Assembly (NCBI GenBank): GCA_000389735.1
Contig: APJY01000002.1
Location: 248,001 to 312,000 of the forward strand
Reading direction: 5' to 3'
Source of the DNA: Sulfolobales archaeon Acd1
Lineage (GTDB): Archaea; Thermoproteota; Thermoprotei_A; Sulfolobales; Sulfolobaceae
DNA: 64,000 bases
How positions within the stretch are numbered: position 1 is the first letter of the stretch; every line of letters begins with the position of its first letter. The notes below the pieces were generated by a model that searched no databases, had not been told where the DNA came from, and saw only the letters and a program-made list of their open reading frames with translations. Shown here in pieces: positions 1 to 8,741 of this stretch. A program made the translations under genes and the position numbers.

Positions 1-106
1 CTCGTCCGAAGTCTTGAACTACGCACTAGCGATAGTCTTCCTGGTCAAGTTCCCTGAGGGAGTCGCCTTAGCCTTATACATAGCGAAAAGGGTAAACATG
101 ATATGA
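1..106 (+). CDS. C-terminal end of an unidentified, probably membrane-associated protein
   Basis: A reading frame is open from the window edge to a TGA at 104-106. The 34 visible residues are strongly hydrophobic (a run rich in Ala, Leu, Ile, Val and Phe) and end with a short basic stretch, Lys-Arg-Val-Asn-Met-Ile, which looks like a last membrane helix with a cytosolic tail. Its stop overlaps the next gene's ATG as ATGA, so the two are probably co-transcribed and translationally coupled. The family cannot be named from so little; a transporter or other integral membrane protein is the likeliest reading. Confidence 0.6.
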   Translation, partial: SSEVLNYALAIVFLVKFPEGVALALYIAKRVNMI

Positions 107-819
107 AAGGGAAGGTAGTTTTAGTTGGGGCAGGGCCCGGTGACCCCGAGCTAATAACGGTCAAAGGCCTCAAAGCCCTCAGGCAGGCTGACGTGGTGGT
201 TTACGACAGGCTCGTTTCTCCGAGCCTACTGAACGAGTGCAAGCCGGGATGCGAGAGGATATACGTGGGCAAGGGTTACGGGGAGGCTGAGATTCAGGAA
301 GAGATCAACGAGTTACTAGTGAGAAAAGCCCGGGAGGGAAAAACGGTCGTCAGGCTGAAGGGTGGGGATCCGTACGTCTTCGGGCGCGGGGAGGAGGAGT
401 GCATTTACGTTATGGAGATGGGGATCGACTGCGAGGTGATCCCGGGGGTATCTAGCGTGACCTCAGGCCCTTTGCTGGCCGGAATCCCTCTGGCAGGTCG
501 GCTCTCCGAGCCCGCGTTTACGGCGTTCACCGCGACGAGGGCGGGAGGAGGGCTAATTGAACCGGAATACGTCCCCAGCAGGGGCAACATCGTCGTAGTG
601 ATGGGGGCCTCTAAGTTAAAGGAAATGTCCGATATCCTACTGGCGAGAAGGAGCCCCGACGAGAAGGTCGCGGTAATCAGGAACGCCTCCCTTCCCGACA
701 TGGAGGTCGTGGTCACTACCCTAGCCCAACTCCGTAACCTAGAGTCCGTGAAGCCTCCTGCACTTATAGTGGTAGGCAAGGCGGTCGACCTACGGGACAG
801 GCTATGGAAAGTGAAGTGA
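103..819 (+). CDS. cobA: Uroporphyrinogen-III C-methyltransferase (SUMT)
   Basis: Transfers methyl groups from S-adenosylmethionine to C2 and C7 of uroporphyrinogen III, giving precorrin-2 for siroheme, cobamides or heme by the alternative archaeal route. The 238-residue protein has the usual single-domain length and both signatures: VGAGPGDPELIT at residues 8-19 near the N-terminus and the RLKGGDPYVFGRG loop at about residues 84-96, followed by the PGVSS segment near residue 115. It overlaps the upstream membrane-protein gene by four bases. Precorrin-2 is also the route to the B12 coenzyme needed by the methylmalonyl-CoA mutase in this window, although no other cobalamin gene is visible here. 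Confidence 0.93.
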   Translation: MKGKVVLVGAGPGDPELITVKGLKALRQADVVVYDRLVSPSLLNECKPGCERIYVGKGYGEAEIQEEINELLVRKAREGKTVVRLKGGDPYVFGRGEEECIYVMEMGIDCEVIPGVSSVTSGPLLAGIPLAGRLSEPAFTAFTATRAGGGLIEPEYVPSRGNIVVVMGASKLKEMSDILLARRSPDEKVAVIRNASLPDMEVVVTTLAQLRNLESVKPPALIVVGKAVDLRDRLWKVK

Positions 820-869
820 AACGCTGAGCCTAAGCATAAGTAATAATATCCGGAATCGGAAAACGACTT

Positions 870-1703
870 GTGTACCCGCCCAAGTTCGGTTACGTTATCC
901 CTGACACCATCGATGAAGCCGTCTCCTTCCTGAAGGAGCACGAGGACGCTAAACCGTTGGCAGGGGGTCACAGCCTCATACCTATGCTGAAGCTCAGGAT
1001 CATAAGGCCGTCATATTTGGTCGAGATCAGACGGTTGAAGGAGCTTCAGTACGTCAGAAAAGAGGGAGGATATTACCAGATAGGGGCACTGACCACTCAT
1101 TACGACGTAGTGAAGGCAGGCATACCTTTACTGAGCGATACCGCGGCGAGAATAGCGGACCCTCAAGTCAGGAACGTAGGAACAATAGGGGGTAGCGTGG
1201 CGCACTCAGACCCTGCGGCGGACTATCAGGCCGCTCTCATCGTGATGGACTCGTCCGTCGTCGTTTACGGACCTAAAGGGAGCAGGACGGTAAACTTCGC
1301 CGATTTCGTTAAGGACGTCTTCACTCCTGATCTGAAGCAAGGCGAACTAATCACGGAGATCAAGGTGAGGGACTTCAGCGGTTATAGGTGGGCTTACAAG
1401 AAGCTGGAGAGGAAGGCGGGGGACTTCGCGATCGTCGGCGTGGCTGTGTTAGCTAAAAAGGACGGGGACAAGGTGACCGACTTAAGGATCGGCCTAACTG
1501 CCGTCTCGAACAAGGGGGTTAGGGCAATGGAAGCGGAGAAGGTGTTAATCGATAGGACGCCGACCGAGGACTTAATCGAGAGGGCAGCGGAGACCGTCAT
1601 GAAGTCCATAGAGCCCCCAAGCGATTTAAGGGCAAGCTCCGAGTACAGGAAGAGGGCCGCTAAGGTGTTAACTAGGAGGGCTCTCACGGAGCTGTTGAGG
1701 TGA
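870..1703 (+). CDS. Molybdenum hydroxylase medium (FAD) subunit, CutM/CoxM family
   Basis: A 277-residue FAD-binding subunit of an aldehyde oxidase, glyceraldehyde dehydrogenase or CO-dehydrogenase type molybdenum hydroxylase. The two FAD signatures are visible: [14 protein letters not shown] near residue 32 and [14 protein letters not shown] near residue 106. It starts with GTG and its TGA overlaps the start of the 2Fe-2S subunit gene. In Sulfolobus the related complex oxidises glyceraldehyde in the branched Entner-Doudoroff pathway, but substrate cannot be read from this subunit. The molybdopterin-binding large subunit is not in the window, so it must be encoded elsewhere or be shared. Confidence 0.9.
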   Translation: MYPPKFGYVIPDTIDEAVSFLKEHEDAKPLAGGHSLIPMLKLRIIRPSYLVEIRRLKELQYVRKEGGYYQIGALTTHYDVVKAGIPLLSDTAARIADPQVRNVGTIGGSVAHSDPAADYQAALIVMDSSVVVYGPKGSRTVNFADFVKDVFTPDLKQGELITEIKVRDFSGYRWAYKKLERKAGDFAIVGVAVLAKKDGDKVTDLRIGLTAVSNKGVRAMEAEKVLIDRTPTEDLIERAAETVMKSIEPPSDLRASSEYRKRAAKVLTRRALTELLR

Positions 1704-2197
1704 TGAGGATGAAAGTCGTGGGACCCGAGGAGAAGGTCAAGATAACCTTGAAGGTCAACGGAAACGTTCATGAGGTGGAGGTAGAGCCGAGGAGGCTGCT
1801 AGTCCACGTACTGAGGGATTTAGGGTACAAGAGCGTGAGGGTTGGGTGCGACACGAGTCACTGCGGGGCCTGCACAGTAATGCTCAACGGTAGATCGGTG
1901 AAGTCCTGTACGGTTCTGGCGGTCGAGGCCGACGGCGCGGAGATCCTCACCCTCGAGGGTCTAACTAAGGACGGGAAGCTCCATCCTATCCAGGAGGCGT
2001 TCACAGAGCATCACGCCCTCCAGTGCGGTTACTGTACGTCAGGGATGATAATACAGGCGTACTGGCTCCTCAACGAGAACGCCAATCCCAGCGAGGAGGA
2101 GATTAGGGAAGGGATATCCGGCAACTTATGCAGGTGTACCGGCTACCAGAACATCGTGACCGCTATAAAGGCCGCCGCTCAGAAGATGAGAGCCTAG
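1700..2197 (+). CDS. Molybdenum hydroxylase small subunit with two 2Fe-2S clusters, CutS/CoxS family
   Basis: A 165-residue iron-sulfur subunit passing electrons from the molybdenum centre to FAD. The plant-type N-terminal cluster ligands are Cys50, Cys55, Cys58 and Cys70; the C-terminal cluster ligands are Cys109, Cys112, Cys144 and Cys146 in the family pattern CGYCTSGM and CRCTGY. Several starts cluster at 1700 (GTG), 1703 (ATG) and 1709 (ATG); any of them keeps the domains whole. The coding end overlaps the opposite-strand MocA-like gene by 35 bases. Forms an operon with the FAD subunit upstream. Confidence 0.93.
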   Translation: MMRMKVVGPEEKVKITLKVNGNVHEVEVEPRRLLVHVLRDLGYKSVRVGCDTSHCGACTVMLNGRSVKSCTVLAVEADGAEILTLEGLTKDGKLHPIQEAFTEHHALQCGYCTSGMIIQAYWLLNENANPSEEEIREGISGNLCRCTGYQNIVTAIKAAAQKMRA

Positions 2198-2732
2198 CTA
2201 GGTCCTCTTCGGTATCAACGTCTATTAACACCTCAGGACCCGCTGGGACCTCGCAGGTGTTTGCCCTGTAAAGAACCTCCCTGAACCCGACGTCCCCCTT
2301 TAGTTCGTTGACTAACGTGAAGAGCTTTTTAGTCACTACTACAGGGTTGCCCCTCCTTCCCTCGTGGACGGGAACCACAGCGTCACACCCTTCCTTCATT
2401 CCCGACAAGATCACACTCACGGTCTCTTTAGTGACGAGGGGCATGTCAGCTAGATGGAAAAGCACAGCGTCGTAGTCAGCGAAGAACCTGAGGCCCAACC
2501 TCACGGAAGTGTTCAAACCCTCCCTCCACCAAGGGTTGTAGATCACGATTTCGTCTGGCAAGTAATCCAACAACTCCTTGGCGTAAGCACCAACTACGAC
2601 CGCCCTCTCGAGACCGTCCAAAGCCCTCAAGGACCTGACGATTATCGGGTCGCCCATAAAGCGTTTGATCAGCTTATTGCCGCCGAACCTTCTCCCCTCG
2701 CCTGCGGCCAGCAACACGGCTCCGATCCTCAA
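2163..2732 (-). CDS. MocA/MobA-like nucleotidyltransferase, probable molybdenum-cofactor cytidylyltransferase
   Basis: A 189-residue GT-A fold nucleotidyltransferase beginning with the NTP-binding signature [14 protein letters not shown] at residues 7-20, with a metal-binding Asp in the HLADMP motif near residue 95 and the RRGNPVV segment near residue 125. MocA converts molybdopterin to its cytosine dinucleotide form, the form used by xanthine-oxidase-family hydroxylases. Position facing the two hydroxylase subunit genes supports this role over a sugar nucleotidyltransferase. The substrate nucleotide (CTP or GTP) is not decided by what I can see. Confidence 0.82.
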   Translation of the reverse strand: MRIGAVLLAAGEGRRFGGNKLIKRFMGDPIIVRSLRALDGLERAVVVGAYAKELLDYLPDEIVIYNPWWREGLNTSVRLGLRFFADYDAVLFHLADMPLVTKETVSVILSGMKEGCDAVVPVHEGRRGNPVVVTKKLFTLVNELKGDVGFREVLYRANTCEVPAGPEVLIDVDTEEDLARLSSSERRPL

Positions 2733-2828
2733 GAGCCTCCTAATCAGTCGTAACGTCGACGAGCTAAAAGAACGTATTTCCGTTTGACGATATCAATTAA
2801 TTAATTCCTGGATCTCATTTCGAAGCGA

Positions 2829-3236
2829 ATGATTCACGGCAAGGTCTCAGGCTCTTTTCCGGTTCCCGACGAGGAAACGGCGCTACAGGTGGTCTCAAAC
2901 CCGGACACGCTGATAAACTGCATACCGGGAGCAACGAGGATCAACGACAAGGAGTTCAGGGTTCAAGCTAAGGTCACAATGATAGTCGTTACGTTAACTG
3001 GGGTCCTCACGAACTTCAAGGTCGAAGGCAGGCAGGTCTTAAGCGAGATTACGGTCAGGGGACCCGGCATAAGTGCGACCGTGCTTTCGAATCTGAAAGT
3101 CCATGACGGAAGCTTGGTTTACGACGTTGAATACAGAGGCGACGTGAGTCAGTTGCTCGAAAAGATAGCGAGGAGGGAGGTGGAAAGAGTAAGTAACGAA
3201 ATTATTGAATGTACGAGGAGAAAAGTTACTAGCTAG
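2829..3236 (+). CDS. CoxG-like SRPBCC-fold protein
   Basis: A 135-residue protein of the CO-dehydrogenase subunit G family, which has the START-like SRPBCC fold. Family traits are the opening pattern of a beta strand followed by DEETALQVVSNPDTLINCIPG and the later Lys-Val-Glu-Gly stretch. CoxG proteins accompany molybdenum hydroxylases and are thought to help membrane attachment or maturation; this gene lies just beyond the MocA-like gene and two hydroxylase subunits, which fits. Its last bases overlap the stop of the convergent GTPase gene by eight bases. The precise function of crenarchaeal members is unknown to me. Confidence 0.75.
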   Translation: MIHGKVSGSFPVPDEETALQVVSNPDTLINCIPGATRINDKEFRVQAKVTMIVVTLTGVLTNFKVEGRQVLSEITVRGPGISATVLSNLKVHDGSLVYDVEYRGDVSQLLEKIARREVERVSNEIIECTRRKVTS

Positions 3237-4800
3237 TATCAATTATTTCCTGCACTACCCCTACACCTCTAGTTCTGCCTTCCCTGAAGACGAACACGTC
3301 GCCGGGCTCCAAATACTCGGGTCTGTAAAGGAACTCGAGCGTTACCGCCGAAATGTCGCCAGTCCTCAAATAAGCCCTTTCCAGCTCGACGAATCTGGCG
3401 GCCTGCCTTATAGTCTTCAGATGGATGGTGGCTACGTAACCCTTCCTAATTGTGGTCGGGTGGTGAAGGACGAAAATTCTCGCCTTAAACGTCCTGGCGC
3501 TCCTCTTGGGCGTCCTCACGACGACCATCCCTTTCCTCAGCCTCTCCTTGGTCACACCCTGAATTGCCAACGTGGCGACGTTCCCAGCAACGGCTCTCTC
3601 GACGAACACCCTGTTGATCTGAATGCTCTTGATCTTTATCGGACGAAATCCGCCGTCCTCAAACGGCCCTATGTACACGTCATCGCCTTGGACGAGCTGA
3701 CCTCTCGTCACGGTCACCAGCACCACGGTTCCGGCTCCGGGAACGCTGTAAATCTCGTCGATGTATCCCAAGGGCTCCCCTTCGACGTTCTTCTTCTTCG
3801 GCGGTAGTGAAGCGAGGAACTTGATGAGCGTGTTCAAACCTTCGCCCGTGACGTTGGAGACCCTGAATATCGGCACGACCCTTTCAGTCCTCATAGCTAA
3901 TATGGCGGACACCACGTCCCTCTCATCCTTTACCTCGAAGGCGAGCTTATTGATGCCGGGAAGCCTCAAGATCCTCCTTATTTCGTTTATGACGTCCTCC
4001 GTCCTAGCGGTGGGTTTATCGACCTTAGTGACGACTACGAACATGGGTATCTTCAGGGTCGAGGCCAACGCCAGATGCTCCTTTCCCATGGTCAACAGAC
4101 CGTCGTCACTGGCGACGACTAGCATAGCGTAGTCGACCTCGTAACCCATTAGTCCCTTTAGGGTCGTCCTAAGGTACCTCTCGTGACCTCCTAAGTCTAT
4201 CAGCCTGATTATCTTCGAGCTGTTCCTCATCACATCGGCCTCACTAAGCGGATCCCTGAGCGACCAGTTCACGGGAATGTTTGACTTGGAGAATCCCAAG
4301 ACTCTCATGGTGACCGAGCTGGTCCTGCCGCTCACTACTTCGTGTAGGTACCTGGCGACCAAGTTCCTGAGAAGACCGTCTCCGTTGTCTAGCTTCCCCG
4401 TTAATATAGCTCCCGTAAGGGTGCTTTTTCCAGCGTTAACGTGGCCGAGGACCGCGACTTTAACCTCGATGGGGACGACCTTCTTCTCCTCCCTTATCAG
4501 TACTTCACCTACGTACTTCCCTTCGGAGACCTGCTCGATCCTCATGTCCACGATGGTGGCGCCGACGAGCTCCGTCACCACTTTCAGGTTGGCCATACTC
4601 TTCTCTAGTTTCTCCTTCGATAGGCCTAATACTGTCCCGTTATCAGCGACCCCGATGAAATAAAACGCCTCACCGTTCCCCTCTTCCAGCCTGAACTTCA
4701 GCTGGGTAGCCAGCTCTTGGAGTCTCTCCGGGTTCGTAGCGGTAATCTCGGTCTTGTACTCCACTGGTCCGTACTGAGGTTCATTAGGTAATTGGAGCAT
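3229..4800 (-). CDS. GTPBP1-type translational GTPase
   Basis: A 523-residue EF-Tu-related GTPase of the GTPBP1/GTPBP2 type. After an N-terminal extension of about 110 residues come the P-loop GHVNAGKS (119-126), the G3 motif DLGGH (202-206) and the G4 motif TKVD (258-261), then EF-Tu-like domains 2 and 3 starting near residue 340. Eukaryotic GTPBP1 acts in mRNA surveillance and can deliver aminoacyl-tRNA to ribosomes; archaeal function is not established. Note the DxxGH rather than DCPGH form of G3, usual for this branch. The 3' end overlaps the convergent CoxG-like gene slightly. Confidence 0.88.
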   Translation of the reverse strand: MLQLPNEPQYGPVEYKTEITATNPERLQELATQLKFRLEEGNGEAFYFIGVADNGTVLGLSKEKLEKSMANLKVVTELVGATIVDMRIEQVSEGKYVGEVLIREEKKVVPIEVKVAVLGHVNAGKSTLTGAILTGKLDNGDGLLRNLVARYLHEVVSGRTSSVTMRVLGFSKSNIPVNWSLRDPLSEADVMRNSSKIIRLIDLGGHERYLRTTLKGLMGYEVDYAMLVVASDDGLLTMGKEHLALASTLKIPMFVVVTKVDKPTARTEDVINEIRRILRLPGINKLAFEVKDERDVVSAILAMRTERVVPIFRVSNVTGEGLNTLIKFLASLPPKKKNVEGEPLGYIDEIYSVPGAGTVVLVTVTRGQLVQGDDVYIGPFEDGGFRPIKIKSIQINRVFVERAVAGNVATLAIQGVTKERLRKGMVVVRTPKRSARTFKARIFVLHHPTTIRKGYVATIHLKTIRQAARFVELERAYLRTGDISAVTLEFLYRPEYLEPGDVFVFREGRTRGVGVVQEIIDTS

Positions 4801-4878
4801 CGCCGACCTTTTGTGCTAAGTATCAGTCTTTCTTGTAGATAAGCATTTTAGATCCATTCCAGATCCGAAGGTGAGCCG

Positions 4879-5373
4879 TTGAACGAACCCCTTCTCCTTC
4901 ATGAGGAGACGCTCAAGTGCCCTGTTTGCGGCAACGAGACTTACAAGGTACAGCTTTACCTTTACGAAATTCCAGCCGAAGGGAAGATACTCATAATGGT
5001 AGGGGAGTGTTCCTCTTGCGGTTACAGGCATAGAGACGTCTTTCCCGCAGAATACAAGAGTCCCGTGAGGATTGAGCTCAAGGTGGAAACGGAGGAGGAC
5101 CTGGAGACCTTCGTCTTCAGGTCCTCAAGCGCTGACGTAGAGTTGCCGGAGCTGGGGATTGAGGTCATGGCGGGAGCCCTTTATCAAGGGGTCATCACGA
5201 CAGTGAGGGGGCTCTTGGAGACCTTCCTAACCGGGCTGGGGTCCAATTGCGGTCAGAAATGCGACGAAATAAAGGAGGCCATGGAGGGTAAGAAAAAGTT
5301 CACGTTGATAATCAAGGACCCTTCGGGACTTAGTTATGTGCTTAACAGGAAGGTCGCTGTTACTCCACTTTAA
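4879..5373 (+). CDS. ZPR1-like zinc protein
   Basis: A 164-residue archaeal ZPR1-family protein. A four-cysteine zinc site is formed by Cys14, Cys17, Cys44 and Cys47 (CPVC and CSSC knuckles), followed by the beta-barrel half of the ZPR1 domain with the conserved segment ALYQGVITTVRGLLE. Eukaryotic ZPR1 binds eEF1A and helps fold it; the archaeal single-domain form is about a third of that length, as here. The start is TTG, chosen because it leaves a complete zinc knuckle with a short leader. It ends inside the Hsp20 gene on the other strand by 14 bases. Confidence 0.85.
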   Translation: MNEPLLLHEETLKCPVCGNETYKVQLYLYEIPAEGKILIMVGECSSCGYRHRDVFPAEYKSPVRIELKVETEEDLETFVFRSSSADVELPELGIEVMAGALYQGVITTVRGLLETFLTGLGSNCGQKCDEIKEAMEGKKKFTLIIKDPSGLSYVLNRKVAVTPL

Positions 5374-5887
5374 TTTCGGTACCTTCCTCCTCGGTCTTCA
5401 CCTTCTTGAGAACTACCTCAAGGACGCCGTTCTTGTAGGAAGCCTTAGCGGACTTCTCATCTACCTTGGCTGGTAGCTCCACCTCCTTGTAGTACTTCCT
5501 GTCTTCGCCCGTGGCTTGTACGATTAACTTCTCGCCGTTGACTACCTTGACCTTTATGCTGTCCTTGTTAACGCCTGGCACCTCGGCGACGACCCTGATC
5601 TCGTCGCCCTTCTCCACTACGTCAACGAGTGGCTCCCTCTCTTCAGAGATCATGGGCTTCCCTTTCACCGTCTTCACGTTGCCGAACTCCTCCACGATGG
5701 GTTTACCGTCAGGACCTACCGTCACCCTGAAGCCGTAGACGTAGGGACCGTAGGTCTTCACTTTACCCGACTTCGCGAGCTCGTCGAACTCCCTCTCGAT
5801 TTCCCTGAACTCCCTGTCCATAATCTCTTGGATCTGCCTGAACATGTCTTCAAATACGTCGAATATGTCTCTATACTTGCGGCTCAT
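5360..5887 (-). CDS. Small heat-shock protein, Hsp20/alpha-crystallin family
   Basis: A 175-residue holdase chaperone. An N-terminal helical arm with many acidic and aromatic residues (1-45) and a linker precede an alpha-crystallin domain at about residues 80-165, which contains the family VVAEVPGV segment and the final GVLEVVLKK strand. The C-terminal tail ends Glu-Ile-Lys-Val-Glu, an I-x-V type dimer-docking motif used for oligomer assembly. A TATA-like element reading CTTTATT on this strand (5921-5927) lies about 34 bases upstream of the ATG, giving a short-leader transcript. Confidence 0.93.
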   Translation of the reverse strand: MSRKYRDIFDVFEDMFRQIQEIMDREFREIEREFDELAKSGKVKTYGPYVYGFRVTVGPDGKPIVEEFGNVKTVKGKPMISEEREPLVDVVEKGDEIRVVAEVPGVNKDSIKVKVVNGEKLIVQATGEDRKYYKEVELPAKVDEKSAKASYKNGVLEVVLKKVKTEEEGTEIKVE

Positions 5888-5920
5888 AGAGATCCAAATT
5901 AACTATAGCTTAGCTCAACT

Positions 5921-5927
5921 AATAAAG
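5921..5927 (-). promoter_or_regulatory. TATA-like box of the Hsp20 gene
   Basis: The minus-strand heptamer CTTTATT is centred about 37 bases from the Hsp20 start codon, in an AT-rich 62-base gap. Archaeal transcription usually begins about 26 bases downstream of the TATA box, which would give a leader of roughly ten bases. No experimental start is known. Confidence 0.45.
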
Positions 5928-5949
5928 TCAAAAAATGAGGTTGTCTGGC

Positions 5950-6375
5950 CTAATGGTGGGCCTCCTGTACCAGCTCCAGTAAGACGCCCATAACGCTCTT
6001 CGGGTGAACGAAAGCTACTAAGTGCCCCCTGGCACCGGGCCTCGGGGATTGATCCACGAGCTGGAGGCCTTTGACCTTAAGCTCATCCAACGCTCCTTTA
6101 ATGTCCTTTACCCTGATGGCCAGATGGTGAAGCCCTGGGCCCCTGTTCTTCAGGAACTTCGCTACGGTGTTGTTCATGTCCTCGTGGTTTAGGGGCTCAA
6201 GGAGCTCAACCGCCGCGGTGCCGTCCTGACCGGTTAGGAACGCTACTTTAAGTCCCCTATCCTGTAAGACCTCGTAATGAACCAACTTCATGTTGAAGTT
6301 TTCCTGATAAAATTTTATAGCTTGATCAATATTCTCAACCACCACGCCTATGTGGTCAATATCCTCCGTGTACAT
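5950..6375 (-). CDS. mce: Methylmalonyl-CoA epimerase
   Basis: A 141-residue vicinal-oxygen-chelate-fold enzyme that interconverts (S)- and (R)-methylmalonyl-CoA. The opening DHIGVVVENIDQAI supplies the first metal His, HHLAIRV near residue 90 the second, and the terminal VLLELVQ the metal Glu. It is divergently transcribed from the mutase large subunit, 95 bases apart, so the two successive steps of the 3-hydroxypropionate/4-hydroxybutyrate cycle, or of propionyl-CoA use, sit head to head. Length is standard for the family. Confidence 0.93.
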   Translation of the reverse strand: MYTEDIDHIGVVVENIDQAIKFYQENFNMKLVHYEVLQDRGLKVAFLTGQDGTAAVELLEPLNHEDMNNTVAKFLKNRGPGLHHLAIRVKDIKGALDELKVKGLQLVDQSPRPGARGHLVAFVHPKSVMGVLLELVQEAHH

Positions 6376-6399
6376 CGACGATCCTAAACACTCTGTTCA

Positions 6400-6445
6400 A
6401 ATAGGTTTAATAAGGTTTATGCCAGACGAAACATATTTATAAACT
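6400..6445. promoter_or_regulatory. Divergent promoters for epimerase and mutase genes
   Basis: The plus-strand octamer TTTATAAA at 6436-6443 is placed about 30 bases before the mutase ATG at 6471. On the minus strand an AT-rich CTTATTAAAC element near 6403-6412 lies about 30 bases before the epimerase start. Both would give leaderless or nearly leaderless messages. The shared 95-base gap allows joint regulation, but I see no clear operator. Confidence 0.5.
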
Positions 6446-6470
6446 GATTGAGAGTTAAACGCGGACAGCC

Positions 6471-8144
6471 ATGGATGTTGACGAGAGGATAAATGAGCAG
6501 GTTCAGCAGTGGGAGGAGAAAGTTTACAAGGCCTGGGTCTCCAAGAGGCCCGAAAGGAAGCAGAGGTTCTTAACTTATTCGGGCATAGAGTCGAAAGCCC
6601 TGTACACTCCGCTCGACGTCAAAGGTAGATACGATGAGAAGTTAGGGTTCCCAGGTCAGTACCCGTTCACGAGGGGAATCTATCCGAACATGTACAGAGG
6701 GAGGATCTGGACCATAAGGCAATACGCTGGCTACGGTTCAGCTGAGGACACTAACGAGAGGTTCAAGAAGCTGTTGGCCGCGGGCCAGACGGGGCTGAGC
6801 ATAGCCTTCGACCTGCCCACCCAGCTCGGCTTAGACCCCGATCACCCGCTCGCTTACACTGAAGTGGGCGTTGTCGGAGTCTCGATGTTCCACTGGAAGG
6901 AGATGGACATAATCATGAACAGCATCCCGATGGAGAAGGTGACCACTTCGATGACGATAAACGCCACCGCTATGGAAGTGCTGAGCTCCTACGTCGTGAC
7001 AGCATTAAGCAGAGGGGTACCGATGAACGTCCTGGACGGCACGGTTCAGAACGATATACTGAAGGAGTACATAGCCAGGAAGAACTTCATCTACCCCCCT
7101 GAACCTTCCATGAGGTACACGATCGATATAATCGAGTACGCGGCGAAGAACATCCCGAAATGGTACTCCATAAGCATAAGCGGTTACCACATTAGGGAAG
7201 CGGGGGCAGACGCGGTACTCGAGGTCGCTTTCACTCTGGCAGACGGCATAGAGTACGTGAGGAAGACCATGGAGAGAGGAATACCCGTAGACGAGTTCGC
7301 CCCCAAGCTCTCCTTCTTCTTCGCAGGTTATACTAACATTTTCGAGGAAGTGGCGAAGTTCAGGGCGGCCAGGAGGATGTGGGCCAAGATAATGAGGGAC
7401 TGGTTCGGGGCCAAGAAGCCTGAGTCAATGATGTTGAGGTTCCACACCCAGACCGGAGGGGCGGAGCTTACGGCCCAACAGCCCGAGATCAACATAATCA
7501 GGACGACGCTTCAGGCTTTGGCGGCGGTCCTTGGAGGTACGCAGAGCCTGCACGTCAACAGTTACGACGAGGCCCTCGCCCTGCCCAGTGAGAAGGCAGC
7601 GAAAATAGCCGTGAGGGTGCAACAAATTATAGCATATGAGAGCGGCGCAGCGGACGTCGTGGACCCGTTAGGAGGCTCCTACTACATCGAGTGGCTGACC
7701 GACGAGATAGAGGATAGGGCGTGGAAGATCATAGAGAGAATAGAGTCCATGGGCGGGATGATGAAGGCGATCGAGGCCGGATATCCTCAGGCTCAGATAG
7801 CGGAGTCCTCGTACAGGATACAGAAGAGGATCGAAGAAGGGGATTTGGCTAAGGTCGGAGTCAATATGTTCTACGAGCCCGATTGGATAGGCACGACCGA
7901 GATATTCAGGGTGAACCCCGCTGTGAGGGAGAGGGTACTCCAGAGGTTGAAGAAGTATAGGTCTGAGAGGGACGAGATGAAATGGAGGGACTCGCTCAAC
8001 GCCCTTAGAAAGGCTGCTGAAAACGAGAAGGAGAACCTGTTCCCGTACGTACTCGAGGCGGTGAAGGCTGGAGCCACGGTCGGCGAGATCAGCGGAGTGC
8101 TGAGGGAGGTCTGGGGAGAGTACAAGGAACCGATCATCTTCTAA
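6471..8144 (+). CDS. mcmA1: Methylmalonyl-CoA mutase, catalytic large subunit
   Basis: A 557-residue TIM-barrel subunit that rearranges methylmalonyl-CoA to succinyl-CoA with adenosylcobalamin. Family segments are YPFTRGIYPNMYRGR near residue 63, the GYGSAEDTNERFK stretch near residue 83, SISGYHIREAGADA near residue 235 and RFHTQTGGAELTAQQPE near residue 323. It ends without the B12-binding domain, as usual in Sulfolobales, where a separate small subunit supplies it; that gene is not in this window. Works with the divergent epimerase. The stop lies 11 bases inside the convergent phosphoribosyltransferase gene. Confidence 0.96.
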   Translation: MDVDERINEQVQQWEEKVYKAWVSKRPERKQRFLTYSGIESKALYTPLDVKGRYDEKLGFPGQYPFTRGIYPNMYRGRIWTIRQYAGYGSAEDTNERFKKLLAAGQTGLSIAFDLPTQLGLDPDHPLAYTEVGVVGVSMFHWKEMDIIMNSIPMEKVTTSMTINATAMEVLSSYVVTALSRGVPMNVLDGTVQNDILKEYIARKNFIYPPEPSMRYTIDIIEYAAKNIPKWYSISISGYHIREAGADAVLEVAFTLADGIEYVRKTMERGIPVDEFAPKLSFFFAGYTNIFEEVAKFRAARRMWAKIMRDWFGAKKPESMMLRFHTQTGGAELTAQQPEINIIRTTLQALAAVLGGTQSLHVNSYDEALALPSEKAAKIAVRVQQIIAYESGAADVVDPLGGSYYIEWLTDEIEDRAWKIIERIESMGGMMKAIEAGYPQAQIAESSYRIQKRIEEGDLAKVGVNMFYEPDWIGTTEIFRVNPAVRERVLQRLKKYRSERDEMKWRDSLNALRKAAENEKENLFPYVLEAVKAGATVGEISGVLREVWGEYKEPIIF

Positions 8145-8655
8145 TCGAGTTCTCGATCTCTTTATATTTTTCAACGTTTCTTAAAACGAGGTCCTTCCTC
8201 TCTCTGAAAACCTCCCACTTGTCCCAAGGAAACACGATCCATTTGTCGACGCTCCTGTAGTAGTATTCTGGGACCCTCTTGGTCCAGGGCTTAACGTAGA
8301 TGGTGGCCGACCTGATCTCCTTGGGCTTGAACGTTCTTAACACTGAGTCGGCGAGGATTAAGGTCTCGCCCGTATCCGAGACGTCGTCCAGAATCAGAAC
8401 CCTCCTCCCTACCAGGTCGCGGGAGTTCATGCCGTAAAGTATAGGTTCGGACTTTTCAGTGGCCCTATACGACCTTATGTCGAGGAACGAGAACTCCTTG
8501 ACGTTGAGTATGTCAGAGAGGAGCTTAGCAGGTATCATGCCTCCGGTCAGGATGACGGCTATAACGTCGGGCAGGAAGTTGTCTTTAACTAGCCTGCGTG
8601 CGATCTCGAGCAGACCGTCCTCGATCTCCTCCCAGTTGGGGACGTAATATTCCAA
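8134..8655 (-). CDS. Purine phosphoribosyltransferase (Gpt-1-like)
   Basis: A 173-residue type I phosphoribosyltransferase for purine base salvage. The PRPP loop is VLILDDVSDTGET at about residues 86-98, and the hood contains the aromatic FPWDKWEVF segment shared with archaeal guanine/hypoxanthine/xanthine enzymes. A second, diverged copy lies at 62876-63502 with the same architecture. Which base is preferred cannot be told. Start ATG with no internal alternative that keeps the first helix. Confidence 0.87.
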   Translation of the reverse strand: MEYYVPNWEEIEDGLLEIARRLVKDNFLPDVIAVILTGGMIPAKLLSDILNVKEFSFLDIRSYRATEKSEPILYGMNSRDLVGRRVLILDDVSDTGETLILADSVLRTFKPKEIRSATIYVKPWTKRVPEYYYRSVDKWIVFPWDKWEVFRERKDLVLRNVEKYKEIENSIRR

Positions 8656-8741
8656 GACGGTTCCCCTCTTCGCTTATTACAAATCGCAAATCCCTTTCAT
8701 TAATATTGAAATTGCTCTCGGGATTAAGGGCGTTAGAGTGC

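Noticed and set aside
3205-3807. Long plus-strand frame opposite the GTPase gene
   Set aside because: It is antisense to a gene with complete GTPase motifs and shows low-complexity, non-conserved sequence; a codon-bias shadow.
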